Shown one piece after another: positions 1-6,230 of a stretch of 10,661 bases of DNA. Each line of letters opens with the position of its first letter. The stretch's first letter is position 1. Position numbers and translations under genes: made by a program. Source of the stretch: Bdellovibrionales bacterium (GTDB taxonomy: Bacteria > Bdellovibrionota > Bdellovibrionia > Bdellovibrionales > JAMPXM01); the NCBI GenBank assembly GCA_005792225.1, contig SXSP01000167.1, positions 1-10,661 on the forward strand. Direction: 5' to 3'. Under the pieces are notes generated by a model that saw only the letters and a program-made list of their open reading frames with translations, was not told the DNA's origin and made no database searches.

Positions 1-2
1 AA

Positions 3-410
3 GAAAATCCGCGTTGGCCTCGGTACCCGGGCTTAAGTGATCTCTCTCTCCTTCGCATCAAGGTGGCTATCGAGAGCGGTGAGATCAACGCGAGAAACGA
101 ATGGCGACTGGATCCAGATCTCTCCGTTTTGGGCGGAGTTGAATATCTGAATTACCTGATCGGCTACTGGTCGCGGGCGGAGAAGCGAAGCTTGATCGAA
201 AAGCGCCTCGGTTTCAGCGATGAAACCTTCGGTGAAATCGTTCTTGCGAGCTATAACTCGGGAGCCCTGCGTGTGGCGCAGGCGATCGAACGCGGTGGCA
301 AAGCGTGGCTGGCCGATCGCGAACTCAGCGAAGCGCGAAAATACGTAAAACGAGTCACAAGTTATTGCGACAGCTTTGATAACGACGAGAACCCGGAGGC
401 GTTGAAGTGA
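3..410 (+). CDS. Lytic transglycosylase, SLT-type, C-terminal part (5' truncated by the window edge)
   Basis: The frame is open from the first bases, so the GTG at 63 is probably an internal codon rather than the start. The visible 135 residues match the second half of a soluble-lytic-transglycosylase domain. A segment like 'DP..NI..G..YL..LI' appears as DPDLSVLGGVEYLNYLI. It is followed by ASYNSGALRVAQAIERGGKAW, which corresponds to the family 'LAAYNAGpgrV......G..W' segment, and by EARKYVKRV near the C-terminus, like the usual 'ET..YV..V'. Such enzymes cleave the glycan strands of peptidoglycan in the periplasm. The catalytic Glu and any signal peptide would lie upstream of the window. The gene overlaps the next one by 4 bases (GTGA), so the two are probably co-translated. 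The family call is fairly firm; the subfamily is not determined. Confidence 0.75.
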   Translation, partial: ENPRWPRYPGLSDLSLLRIKVAIESGEINARNEWRLDPDLSVLGGVEYLNYLIGYWSRAEKRSLIEKRLGFSDETFGEIVLASYNSGALRVAQAIERGGKAWLADRELSEARKYVKRVTSYCDSFDNDENPEALK

Positions 411-1162
411 GCCAGAGACCAAAGATCCTCATCTACCTTGCATCGATGATCACGGCGGTCGTTTTGTCGGTGCCGATCCAAATCTTTTTTCTCTATGAAC
501 ATGACATCACCGAAATTCAAGCGGTGATGGATAAAATTACGATCTTGAATTGGCTGATGATCGGCGGTGGCCTCTTTACGGCAGCTCTCATCATCAATGC
601 ATCGCCGTGGGTTCGGTATGCGGCGCCCGCGCTGATGGCGCTCGTTGCCGCGAACAATTTCTTGGTTGGACATTACGGCACGGACTTCACGCAGGTCTTC
701 GCGACGATGGCGACGTTGAGTTTTCTGATGCTGAATGCTCCTCTCGCGGCCCCCGAAATTCGCCAGCTCTTCCGTGAGCCGCAAAAGAGATGGTGGCTTC
801 ACGCCAACCGCAAGCGCTTGAGCGTACCCGTTTTTGTCGGCGGTGCCCGTGATGCCGTCATGCGCGCGAAGACCTATGATGTATCGGAAACCGGCGCCTT
901 CATTCCGCTCGCATCGATTCAAGACAACAAGTTTGTGACCAGCATCCCCACCGGTGGTTATATGGGAATCGAGGAACGAATTCTCGTTTGTTTGAATTTC
1001 GGCCTTCACTCTCAGGTACGGTGCGAAGGACGTGTCGTTCGTCGCGCGCCGGCGAAGGGCAACTACCCGGCGGGTATCGCGGTTCAGTTTGTGGATATGC
1101 CTCAAAGTCAGCGGCGCGAATTGCGCAGATATCTCAACCGTGGAGTTGAGGCATCGGCGTAG
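407..1162 (+). CDS. Membrane protein with C-terminal PilZ domain
   Basis: Starts at GTG 407, seven bases after a GGAGG Shine-Dalgarno (395-399), overlapping the upstream stop. The 251 residues begin with about four hydrophobic helices (roughly 8-30, 47-65, 70-87, 95-113). A cytoplasmic domain of about 125 residues follows and fits PilZ: a basic entry segment (HANRKRLSVPVFV, 132-144), the DVSETG motif (158-163) of the D/NxSxxG type, and a late PAGIAVQF strand (221-228). PilZ domains are known as c-di-GMP receptors. Here the usual RxxxR is not present in standard spacing; only R135-K-R137 stands before the first strand, so ligand binding is uncertain. It may link c-di-GMP or another signal to cell-envelope remodelling with the adjacent transglycosylase; that link is inference from the overlap. 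Confidence 0.75.
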   Translation: MSQRPKILIYLASMITAVVLSVPIQIFFLYEHDITEIQAVMDKITILNWLMIGGGLFTAALIINASPWVRYAAPALMALVAANNFLVGHYGTDFTQVFATMATLSFLMLNAPLAAPEIRQLFREPQKRWWLHANRKRLSVPVFVGGARDAVMRAKTYDVSETGAFIPLASIQDNKFVTSIPTGGYMGIEERILVCLNFGLHSQVRCEGRVVRRAPAKGNYPAGIAVQFVDMPQSQRRELRRYLNRGVEASA

Positions 1163-1175
1163 GTGACATTGATGA

Positions 1176-1199
1176 ATGACTCATTTATTGATGAGTCAT
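1176..1199. promoter_or_regulatory. 9-bp inverted repeat over the start of the 88-residue gene
   Basis: Perfect arms ATGACTCAT (1176-1184) and ATGAGTCAT (1191-1199) are separated by TTATTG. The right arm contains the first two bases of the ATG at 1198. Each arm is also nearly self-palindromic (TGA-C/G-TCA), so this could be a two-site operator with centres 15 bp apart, or an mRNA hairpin hiding the start codon. No factor is identified. Chance occurrence in a window of this size is not negligible. Confidence 0.4.
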
Positions 1200-1464
1200 G
1201 GGACTCGCAAATTACTTTGATAGTTTAATCAAAAAGCTCGAAGAGTCAGATATTCAGAACAACGGAAAAGACAAAGATGGGTTCTTCGAGCCCACGCGTG
1301 CGATGCTGCTTCAACGCCTCATGCTCCTTCGTGATCTCCACGAAAAGCCCGGAGCGAAGGCGATGGTCAAAACGGCTTGGCAGTATGTTGTGGAGCACGC
1401 GCCACCGGAGTGGCTCGTGATGACGGACGATCAGAAAAAAGAAATGAAGAAGATTTTGAGATGA
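1198..1464 (+). CDS. Hypothetical small soluble protein (88 aa)
   Basis: Not recognised. It is the only in-frame start possible near the 5' end: a TGA lies two codons upstream (1192-1194) and the next in-frame Met is codon 36. No Shine-Dalgarno is visible, and the ATG is inside an inverted repeat. The product is charged and probably all-helical, with no signal peptide or membrane segment. Residues 33-63 are a leucine/methionine-rich helix pair and 64-86 end in a lysine-rich helix. It follows the PilZ gene by 35 bp and may be in the same transcript. It converges on the next gene with only 13 bp between stop codons. Reading-frame openness and normal codon use support a real gene; function is unknown. 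Confidence 0.6.
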   Translation: MGLANYFDSLIKKLEESDIQNNGKDKDGFFEPTRAMLLQRLMLLRDLHEKPGAKAMVKTAWQYVVEHAPPEWLVMTDDQKKEMKKILR

Positions 1465-1477
1465 GGCTCCGTATTGA

Positions 1478-1669
1478 TTACCAAAGGCCCTTGATGATGA
1501 GCGACGGGATCACGATATAGAGAGTGACGTCGCGAATCAGATAGTAGGCGAAAACCGCCACGACCATCTTCCATCCGTAACGCTTCCAGAGAGACTTGAC
1601 CCCTTGGCGCAAGCCCTCTTGCTTCAACGTCTCCCGCATGGATTTGAATTCACCCATAATCGCGTTCAT
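1478..1669 (-). CDS. Small hydrophobic membrane protein (63 aa)
   Basis: Not recognised. The frame opens with TTG at 1672, but ATG 1669 is better placed, six bases after an AGGGG Shine-Dalgarno. Residues 1-32 form an amphipathic, basic helix (KSMRETLKQEG, then GVKSLWKRYGWK). Residues 34-60 are hydrophobic (MVVAVFAYYL ... YIVIPSLII) but interrupted by Arg46-Asp47. It could be one tilted helix or two short ones, probably in the inner membrane with a positive cytoplasmic N-terminus. It lies 150 bp downstream of oxyR on the same strand, so it may be co-transcribed or independent. The strong ribosome-binding site is the main evidence that it is a gene. Confidence 0.6.
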   Translation of the reverse strand: MNAIMGEFKSMRETLKQEGLRQGVKSLWKRYGWKMVVAVFAYYLIRDVTLYIVIPSLIIKGLW

Positions 1670-1781
1670 CAAAAACCCCTTCGAACTGAATCCATCGAAT
1701 TCGAGCCGGGATCATATTATCACTGAACGCCTTTCGCCGGGAGGTGTTCATCAAACTGTAAAGATTTCTGGTTTGTGTGTA

Positions 1782-1800
1782 GGAGTCTTCAACTGACTCC
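1782..1800 (-). terminator. Hairpin downstream of oxyR, possible terminator
   Basis: GGAGTC and GACTCC form a perfect 6-bp stem with a 7-base loop, 21 bp beyond the oxyR stop codon. There is no T-tract after the stem on the minus strand, so this is at best a weak intrinsic terminator. Confidence 0.25.
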
Positions 1801-1820
1801 GCCAATTTCGGCAATTTCAA

Positions 1821-2798
1821 CTAGAGTTCGAAGTGATCGGCTCCGGGGGCGAGAACTTTGATCGACCGCCCTGACTGAGGGGGAAAAACATCGTTCGGAA
1901 GGCGCTGGAGGACGCTCTCCTTCAGAGCTTCGACGATCGACCGCTTCAAGCGCGCTCGGTGAAAAACGAGACTCACTTTTCGGGTTGGTGAGGGCTTATC
2001 GAAGTGCCGAACATTGTGGGCCCGCTCATTCGCGGTGAGGAAGTGGGTGGAGAGCGCCGGCAAAAGCGTATAACCCGGATCTCGTCGGATGACTTCGATC
2101 AACGTCAGAAGGCTTCCGGATTGAATTCTCAGCTTTCGATTCGTTCCATCCGATGTTCCGCGACCGAGTTTGCAGAGTTGGAGAACCTGATCCCGCATGC
2201 AGTGCGTATCGTCGAGGAGGAGGATTTCTCCCGCCGAGATCTGCGAGGGCTGCACCTTCTTTGACTTCAAAATGGGATGGCCGCTCGACGCGAAAACGTA
2301 GAAGGGTTCGTAAAATAAAACTTTCTCGATTAAGGATTCGGGACACTTTGGAGGCGTCGACAGAATCGCTCCATCGAGGGAGCCTTCATCAATCTTTTGG
2401 ACCAGACTCTCGGTCGGTTCCTCCGAGACCGAGAGTTGAACCTTCGGATATTTTTCGCCGAAGAAGCTCAAGAAGAGGGGAAGAAGCGACGGTGCCAGCG
2501 TGGGGATCACTCCCAAACGGAATTGGCCTTGAACCTCTCCTTTCAGCTCGGCCGCGAGTTCTTGCAACCGATTTGATTCGTCCAAAACCAGACGAGCTTG
2601 GCGGAGCATGGCCTCGCCGTACTCGGTCACTTCCACACCTGAGCGCGTCCGGTGAAAAAGTGTGACTCCTAATTCTTCCTCGAGTTTTGCCACCTGAACC
2701 GAGAGAGAAGGTTGCGTGATATGGCAGGCCTCGGCGGCCCGCGAAAAGTTGCCGGCCCTTTGAAGCTCAAGTGCGTAACGTAATTGGTCCAAAGTCAT
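1821..2798 (-). CDS. oxyR: OxyR-like LysR-family peroxide-sensing regulator
   Basis: The 325 residues have the LysR layout: winged helix-turn-helix at about 1-60 (NFSRAAEACHITQPSLSVQVAKLE recognition region), a linker helix to about 88, then a two-lobed regulatory domain. The diagnostic segment is LLLDDTHCMRDQVLQLC (193-209). Its Cys200 and Cys209 keep the nine-residue spacing and surroundings of E. coli OxyR Cys199/Cys208, the pair that forms a disulfide on exposure to hydrogen peroxide. GYTLLPALS (242-250) also matches OxyR. The product should act in the cytoplasm as a peroxide-activated tetramer controlling catalase and peroxidase genes. The start is ATG 2798, with no clear Shine-Dalgarno. 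An OxyR-like box lies 7-42 bp upstream, consistent with autoregulation. Its divergent neighbour is a broken ankyrin gene. The C-terminus is about 20 residues longer than E. coli OxyR. Confidence 0.85.
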   Translation of the reverse strand: MTLDQLRYALELQRAGNFSRAAEACHITQPSLSVQVAKLEEELGVTLFHRTRSGVEVTEYGEAMLRQARLVLDESNRLQELAAELKGEVQGQFRLGVIPTLAPSLLPLFLSFFGEKYPKVQLSVSEEPTESLVQKIDEGSLDGAILSTPPKCPESLIEKVLFYEPFYVFASSGHPILKSKKVQPSQISAGEILLLDDTHCMRDQVLQLCKLGRGTSDGTNRKLRIQSGSLLTLIEVIRRDPGYTLLPALSTHFLTANERAHNVRHFDKPSPTRKVSLVFHRARLKRSIVEALKESVLQRLPNDVFPPQSGRSIKVLAPGADHFEL

Positions 2799-2804
2799 TC
2801 GCGA

Positions 2805-2840
2805 ATAGTTTTACCCTATAAGTGAATAGTCAATCGATAT
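2805..2840. promoter_or_regulatory. OxyR-type operator between oxyR and the ankyrin gene
   Basis: The + strand shows ATAGTTTTACCCTAT (2805-2819), a 6-base gap, then ATAGTCAATCGATAT (2826-2840). The published OxyR consensus is two ATAG-N7-CTAT elements separated by 7 bases. Three of the four quartets match exactly and the fourth is ATAT; both inner spacings are 7, and the central gap is one base short. The site sits just upstream of the oxyR start and within reach of a promoter in the ankyrin direction, which suits OxyR autoregulation and divergent control. Confidence 0.6.
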
Positions 2841-2849
2841 TTTCTATCT

Positions 2850-3231
2850 ATGAGACGCGTCGGGATGAGCGCATGGGAGCAATACAGAAAGACGATCGCA
2901 AAGCCGCAAACGTTATGGTCGGTGGCGAAGGAAAATGAGATCTCGGTGCTCCTTCACCTTCTGGGCGATGGTACCAACGTGAATGTTCGTGACCACCGCG
3001 GATACTCGCCCCTGATGCTCGCGGCCTATGCGGGGAATTCGGATGCGGTCGCGCTCCGATTCAGGAATGGATGCCTACGATTTCGCGGCAACGTTCGGAC
3101 GGCAAAATTTGATGAGTTTTTTAGAAGCGAAGAGCGCCCGGTCGCGTGGGGCAAACCGGGCTGAGCGAACCTGGAACCGAATCTTACGGAGCTTTAAAAG
3201 CCTATGTTCAAGAAGGGCGATACAGAGATGA
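2850..3231 (+). pseudogene. Ankyrin-repeat protein gene disrupted by a frameshifting deletion
   Basis: The first frame runs from ATG 2850 (or ATG 2865) and encodes a helical start, then ankyrin-like GDGTNVNVRDHRGYSPLML and AAYAGNSDAV. After about 3040 it turns to composition unlike ankyrin and stops at 3164. The +1 frame picks up SDSGMDAYDFAATFGRQNLM and SFLEA, a typical next ankyrin repeat, and ends at 3231. The Asp opening repeat 2 is at 2991 and the equivalent Asp of the next repeat at 3058. That is 67 bp apart instead of the 99 expected for 33 residues, so about 32 bp are missing, which explains the frameshift. In Pseudomonas a periplasmic ankyrin protein (AnkB) supports catalase; here no catalase gene is adjacent and no signal peptide is seen. 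The 3' end overlaps the convergent gene by 38 bp. Confidence 0.65.
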
Positions 3232-3808
3232 GGCCCTTCTGATTGATATTGGCGAGGCCGATCTGAACACCGTGCAGGTTTGTCGCGACGTTCACGAGGC
3301 CAATTTGGAACCCGTAAACATCTTTTGCGCGGTTGTAGAGGCCGATCTGGGCTCCGTAAATGTCGGTGAACTCGGCAATGTTGGCGAGGGCCGACACTTG
3401 AATTCCCGCGACCATCGACTCAGCGGTGTTCATGTTGACGAGGCCCGCGAGCTGTACGCCGTAGACGCGGGTTTTGTTCGTATTCACGTTTGTTATGCCG
3501 GCTGCTTGGAGGCCGATCGCGTGGGTTGTTCCGCGGGTGACGTTCGCAACGCCCGCGACACCGAGGCCCACGAAGGTCTGGTCGGTGACGTTACCGAGTG
3601 CACCGATGTCCAATCCGTATACGTCGCGATGTTTGCCGTAAAGTAAGTTAAAGCGCGCGCCGGTGATCGAAAAATCACTGGGCGGGAACTGCACGGGCGG
3701 AATGATGCTGAACGCGAGCGGAGTGAAGAACGCGTTCGCCGCCACCGGCTGAAGGGTTGTAAACAAGGCGAGAAGACCGATGATTGAGTTGCGAATGAAT
3801 TTTTGCAT
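3194..3808 (-). CDS. Exported protein with LA_2272-type surface repeats
   Basis: The 204 residues start with a signal peptide: basic MQKFIRN, a hydrophobic stretch (9-19) and a probable cleavage after VAANA at 26. From about 63 there are eight tandem repeats of 14-18 residues of the form V-Y-G-x-Q-I-G-x-x-N-x, for example VYGLDIGALGNV, VYGVQLAGLVNM, VYGFQIGLVNVA and LHGVQIGLANIN. The chain ends in SPFLNIGF, with a terminal Phe as in outer-membrane-targeted proteins. This matches the repeat named after Leptospira LA_2272, found in surface or outer-membrane proteins; the biochemical role is unknown. ATG 3808 is the first possible start, since an in-frame stop lies just upstream. Its GAGGA Shine-Dalgarno abuts the ATG, which is unusually close. 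A perfect palindrome lies 11 bp upstream. Confidence 0.7.
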   Translation of the reverse strand: MQKFIRNSIIGLLALFTTLQPVAANAFFTPLAFSIIPPVQFPPSDFSITGARFNLLYGKHRDVYGLDIGALGNVTDQTFVGLGVAGVANVTRGTTHAIGLQAAGITNVNTNKTRVYGVQLAGLVNMNTAESMVAGIQVSALANIAEFTDIYGAQIGLYNRAKDVYGFQIGLVNVATNLHGVQIGLANINQKGLISVSPFLNIGF

Positions 3809-3818
3809 TCCTCATTCT

Positions 3819-3834
3819 AGGCACGATCGTGCCT
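3819..3834. promoter_or_regulatory. Perfect 16-bp palindrome, candidate operator
   Basis: AGGCACGATCGTGCCT is fully self-complementary without a spacer. It ends 11 bp upstream of the start codon of the surface-repeat gene (minus strand) and lies in the divergent intergenic region shared with the receiver/cNMP gene. Its symmetry suits a homodimeric DNA-binding protein rather than an RNA hairpin, because no loop is available. No promoter could be assigned with confidence. Confidence 0.4.
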
Positions 3835-3946
3835 GATGAAAAGGCAGGGCCGGACGTTGGTACCTGGTGGGAGCGTCACTCTGGTCCTTCGTCGGGCGTC
3901 ATATGCTCCTTGCGCTTGCACTCATTCGACTCCACAATTTTAATTG

Positions 3947-4699
3947 ATGTCGGAATCCATCGAGTCCAAACGGAAATTTTTGATCGCGTCGGCCAATGCG
4001 GATCGCTTCACTTTGCTTAAGCACCTGATCCCGCTGCATGTGGGGCGTACCACCTTCGTCTCCGCGGAAGATGGGATGCAGGCTCTCCATAAAGTTGATA
4101 ACGATCCTCCGAACATCGTCTTCGTCGATCAGGAGATTCCGCGCTTAGCGGGTGCGGAAGTTGTGCGAGCCCTCCTTCATCGTTGTAAAACTCCGCTTGC
4201 CATCGTGATCTTGGGCCAAATTCCTGAGACAGAGGACTTTGTTGATCAAGTCGCGCTCGGTAGCGTGCAGTACCTTGCGCCGAGTGAGCTCGAGACTAAA
4301 ATCGGGCAGGTGCTCGCGAGGGCGCTTAATTTTCTTTCGCAGGGTGACGGGTTAGCGTTTCACCTTCGGTTCCTCGCGAGCGGCGACATCCTCATCCGGC
4401 AAGGTGAGGAGGCGAAATCCGTCTTTATCTTGAAGCGCGGCAGACTGAAGGCCTTCGCGAAGGGTACGGAGGGTGCCGTTCTCCTGGGACAGATCGAGCC
4501 GGGCGAGTTCGTCGGCGAAATGGCATACATCAATGGTGAAGTGCGCTCGGCCGACGTCATCGCCGATCTCGATTGTGAGCTCATCGAAATTCCGGTGAAC
4601 CACTTGGATCATCTTCTCTTTCAGAAGCCGGCTTGGTCGAAGGCGCTCATGATGACGCTTTCAAAGCGCGTGCGAAAAGCAAACGATCGTTTGCGGTGA
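3947..4699 (+). CDS. Degenerate receiver domain fused to a cyclic-nucleotide-binding domain
   Basis: ATG 3947 is preferred over the preceding TTG (3944); neither has a Shine-Dalgarno. Residues 10-128 have a response-regulator receiver pattern, with VFVDQEIPRLAG carrying Asp61 at the phosphoacceptor position. The acidic pair after strand 1 is lost (FLIASANADR in place of a ..DD.. segment), the Thr/Ser of strand 4 appears as Gly (IVILGQ), and the strand-5 Lys is missing (QYLAPSE instead of a YLTKP-like segment), so it is probably a pseudo-receiver. Residues 138-250 are a cNMP-binding fold with a complete phosphate-binding cassette: GEFVGEMAYINGEVRSA, Glu191 and Arg200. There is no C-terminal helix-turn-helix, so it is not a CRP-type transcription factor. 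It is likely a cytoplasmic cNMP sensor acting through protein contacts. The 3' stop abuts the opposing gene's stop. Confidence 0.75.
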   Translation: MSESIESKRKFLIASANADRFTLLKHLIPLHVGRTTFVSAEDGMQALHKVDNDPPNIVFVDQEIPRLAGAEVVRALLHRCKTPLAIVILGQIPETEDFVDQVALGSVQYLAPSELETKIGQVLARALNFLSQGDGLAFHLRFLASGDILIRQGEEAKSVFILKRGRLKAFAKGTEGAVLLGQIEPGEFVGEMAYINGEVRSADVIADLDCELIEIPVNHLDHLLFQKPAWSKALMMTLSKRVRKANDRLR

Positions 4700-5716
4700 T
4701 TAACGCCGGCTCACGCGGCGCGGGCGGGGACAGGTGGTCATCTCTTTGATCTGACTTCCGCTCGCCTTGGACGAGAGTTCGCGCCAAGCCTGCGCGATAT
4801 CGATGGCCTCGAGGCTTCCGTATTCGTAGTTCGTGGAAGTTTTGTAGACCCGGGTTGCGATACCGACAATCTTCGATTCCTTATCCAGAATCGCGCTCCC
4901 GCTCCCGCATTTTTCCAGATCGAGGCTTGAGAAAAAAGTTTCCTTCCGCTCGACGAGCTCGGGCTTAAACGCTCGACTGCCGAGTTTTTTAAAAAACCGG
5001 CTCTCGCGAAAACCTTTTGTTCTCACGCCTGAGGTAAAGAGTGGGGTTTTCCCATCTGAGGTCAGATCGTCACGATTGAGACACGCGTATGAGACGGCGC
5101 GAAGCCTCTCGCCCACGCGTGGCGCGCTCTCGGCGAGCGGTAAACAAGGCGAGTTTCCGCCCGCGCCGGGAAATCCGAGCGACGGCTCAATATGCAAAAT
5201 CGCGAAGTCGTAGCCGTGTTCGTAGCCCGAGTCCAAATGTCGCTTGTAATCGTCAGGGAAGCGTTTCGCGAAAGCGGCGATCGTATTCTTGGGAGTGAGC
5301 CATCCTTTTCCGCCCGTGAGGACGACCTTCGCCATAACCTCGCGGCCTCCTAAGTTCGCGGGACATTCGATTCCCTCGTCGAGTCGATCTTCATTCACGG
5401 TCATCAGATGCGTGAAAATCTGTCGGCCATTCGAAGTCGTGCGAATCGGATCGTCGCTTGCGGGAGAGCGCTGGAGCGCCCGGTGTCGAGCGAGACAGGG
5501 CGATACACAGTGGAGGGCGGTCAAGAAGTGACCTTTGTTCGATATGAAAGTTCCGGTGCAATCGAGGCCGGGTTGGAGACGGTAGTGAAATGTCGCGCGC
5601 GCGATGTCGGCCAGGGCCGCTTGCTCCGCCTTCTTCAGTTTGCGAAGTGGCGTCAGCTTTTGGTCCGCGTGGGCGAAGCCGAATACGAATAGAAATGCGA
5701 AGATGATATTCCCCAC
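4700..5716 (-). CDS. Secreted trypsin-like (S1) serine protease
   Basis: GTG 5716 is the first start after an in-frame TAA; no Shine-Dalgarno is visible. Residues 1-17 are a hydrophobic signal peptide ending AHA, unusual in having no basic residue in its n-region. The S1 triad is readable: His69 in FLTALHC, Asp170 in YDFAILHIE, and Ser272 in EKCGSGSAIL, where the family usually has GDSGGP. LDCTGTFIS (51-59) matches the strand before the His, and ILDKESKIVGIAT matches the strand following the Ser. Several Cys (53, 70, 74, 118, 191, 212, 270) may form disulfides after export. Substrate is unknown; Gly273-Ser274 in place of Gly-Gly is a modest departure. It probably works in the periplasm or outside the cell. 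The basic tail (RPRRVSRR) is unexplained. Confidence 0.8.
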   Translation of the reverse strand: MGNIIFAFLFVFGFAHADQKLTPLRKLKKAEQAALADIARATFHYRLQPGLDCTGTFISNKGHFLTALHCVSPCLARHRALQRSPASDDPIRTTSNGRQIFTHLMTVNEDRLDEGIECPANLGGREVMAKVVLTGGKGWLTPKNTIAAFAKRFPDDYKRHLDSGYEHGYDFAILHIEPSLGFPGAGGNSPCLPLAESAPRVGERLRAVSYACLNRDDLTSDGKTPLFTSGVRTKGFRESRFFKKLGSRAFKPELVERKETFFSSLDLEKCGSGSAILDKESKIVGIATRVYKTSTNYEYGSLEAIDIAQAWRELSSKASGSQIKEMTTCPRPRRVSRR

Positions 5717-5771
5717 GATGGCTTATCGGGGGAGAGCGATCGAATCATGAGCGTTCATTCATGACTCGGAA

Positions 5772-5794
5772 CGCCGCCTCAGGGTGAGACGGCG
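5772..5794 (-). terminator. Strong hairpin after ohr
   Basis: On the minus strand CGCCGTCTCA and TGAGGCGGCG pair over 10 bp with one U-G wobble and a CCC loop, starting 11 bp beyond the ohr stop. A run of seven Ts lies before rather than after the stem, so it lacks the usual downstream U-tract. It may still end the ohrR-ohr transcript or protect its 3' end, and it separates the operon from the protease gene. Confidence 0.45.
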
Positions 5795-5804
5795 CTCAAA
5801 AAAA

Positions 5805-6230
5805 TCACACGAGTGTGAGCGTGACTTCGACGTTGCCGCGAGTTGCGTTCGAGTACGGGCAAACGTGATGCGCCTTTTCAATCAGTGATTGCGCCTGAGC
5901 ACGATCGAGGCCCGGCAAACTGATTTTGAGTTCAACGGCCAATCCGAATCCGCCGGTGATGGGTCCGATTCCAACATTGCCTGTAATTGAGACATCATTC
6001 GGAATCCGAACTTTTTCCTTCGCGCCAACGGCCTTCAAGGCGCCGATGAAACAAGCGGAGTACCCAGCGGCAAAGAGTTGCTCCGGGTTTGTTCCCTCTC
6101 CGCCTCCGCCGCCCAATTCTTTGGGAGTCGTTAGGCGCACGTCGAGCATCTTGTCGTCGCTAATCGCGCGACCATCGCGGCCGCCCGTTGCAGTTGCGTG
6201 AGCCGTGTAGAGAATTTTATCTGGCTTCAT
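5805..6230 (-). CDS. ohr: Organic hydroperoxide resistance protein Ohr
   Basis: The frame stays open upstream, but ATG 6230 is the true start: it has an AGGAAAG Shine-Dalgarno and the family N-terminus ([20 protein letters not shown]). The 141 residues are full length for Ohr. The peroxidatic Cys60 lies in [14 protein letters not shown] and the resolving Cys124 in [13 protein letters not shown]. Glu50 and an N-terminal Arg (18 or 21) are the expected activating pair. Ohr is a dimeric, lipoyl- or thiol-dependent peroxidase that reduces organic and fatty-acid hydroperoxides in the cytoplasm. The glycine-rich loop ([14 protein letters not shown]) is a normal family feature. The start overlaps the ohrR stop as ATGA, so translation is probably coupled and both genes are derepressed together by organic peroxides. 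Confidence 0.95.
   Translation of the reverse strand: MKPDKILYTAHATATGGRDGRAISDDKMLDVRLTTPKELGGGGGEGTNPEQLFAAGYSACFIGALKAVGAKEKVRIPNDVSITGNVGIGPITGGFGLAVELKISLPGLDRAQAQSLIEKAHHVCPYSNATRGNVEVTLTLV

Noticed and set aside
33..422. 129-codon minus-strand ORF at the left edge
   Set aside because: Antisense to the transglycosylase fragment, whose + frame has family motifs and couples to the PilZ gene by a 4-base overlap.
362..1105. Long minus-strand ORF (247 codons) opposite the PilZ gene
   Set aside because: It is a shadow of the PilZ coding sequence: its product is rich in Arg/His and has no domain, while the + strand encodes recognisable helices and PilZ motifs.
2153..2665. 170-codon + strand ORF inside oxyR
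   Set aside because: Arg/Ser/Pro-rich antisense translation of a clear LysR gene, without start signals or family motifs.
3146..3646. 166-codon + strand ORF opposite the surface-repeat gene
   Set aside because: Its repetitive look comes from the tandem repeats on the minus strand. The minus frame has a signal peptide and the family repeat, so the + frame is antisense.
3916..3944. TTGCAC-N17-TTTAAT promoter-like pair before the receiver/cNMP gene
   Set aside because: The -10-like box is only two bases from the ATG at 3947, so the expected transcription start would fall inside the start codon or beyond it. The -35 match is also poor (three of six).
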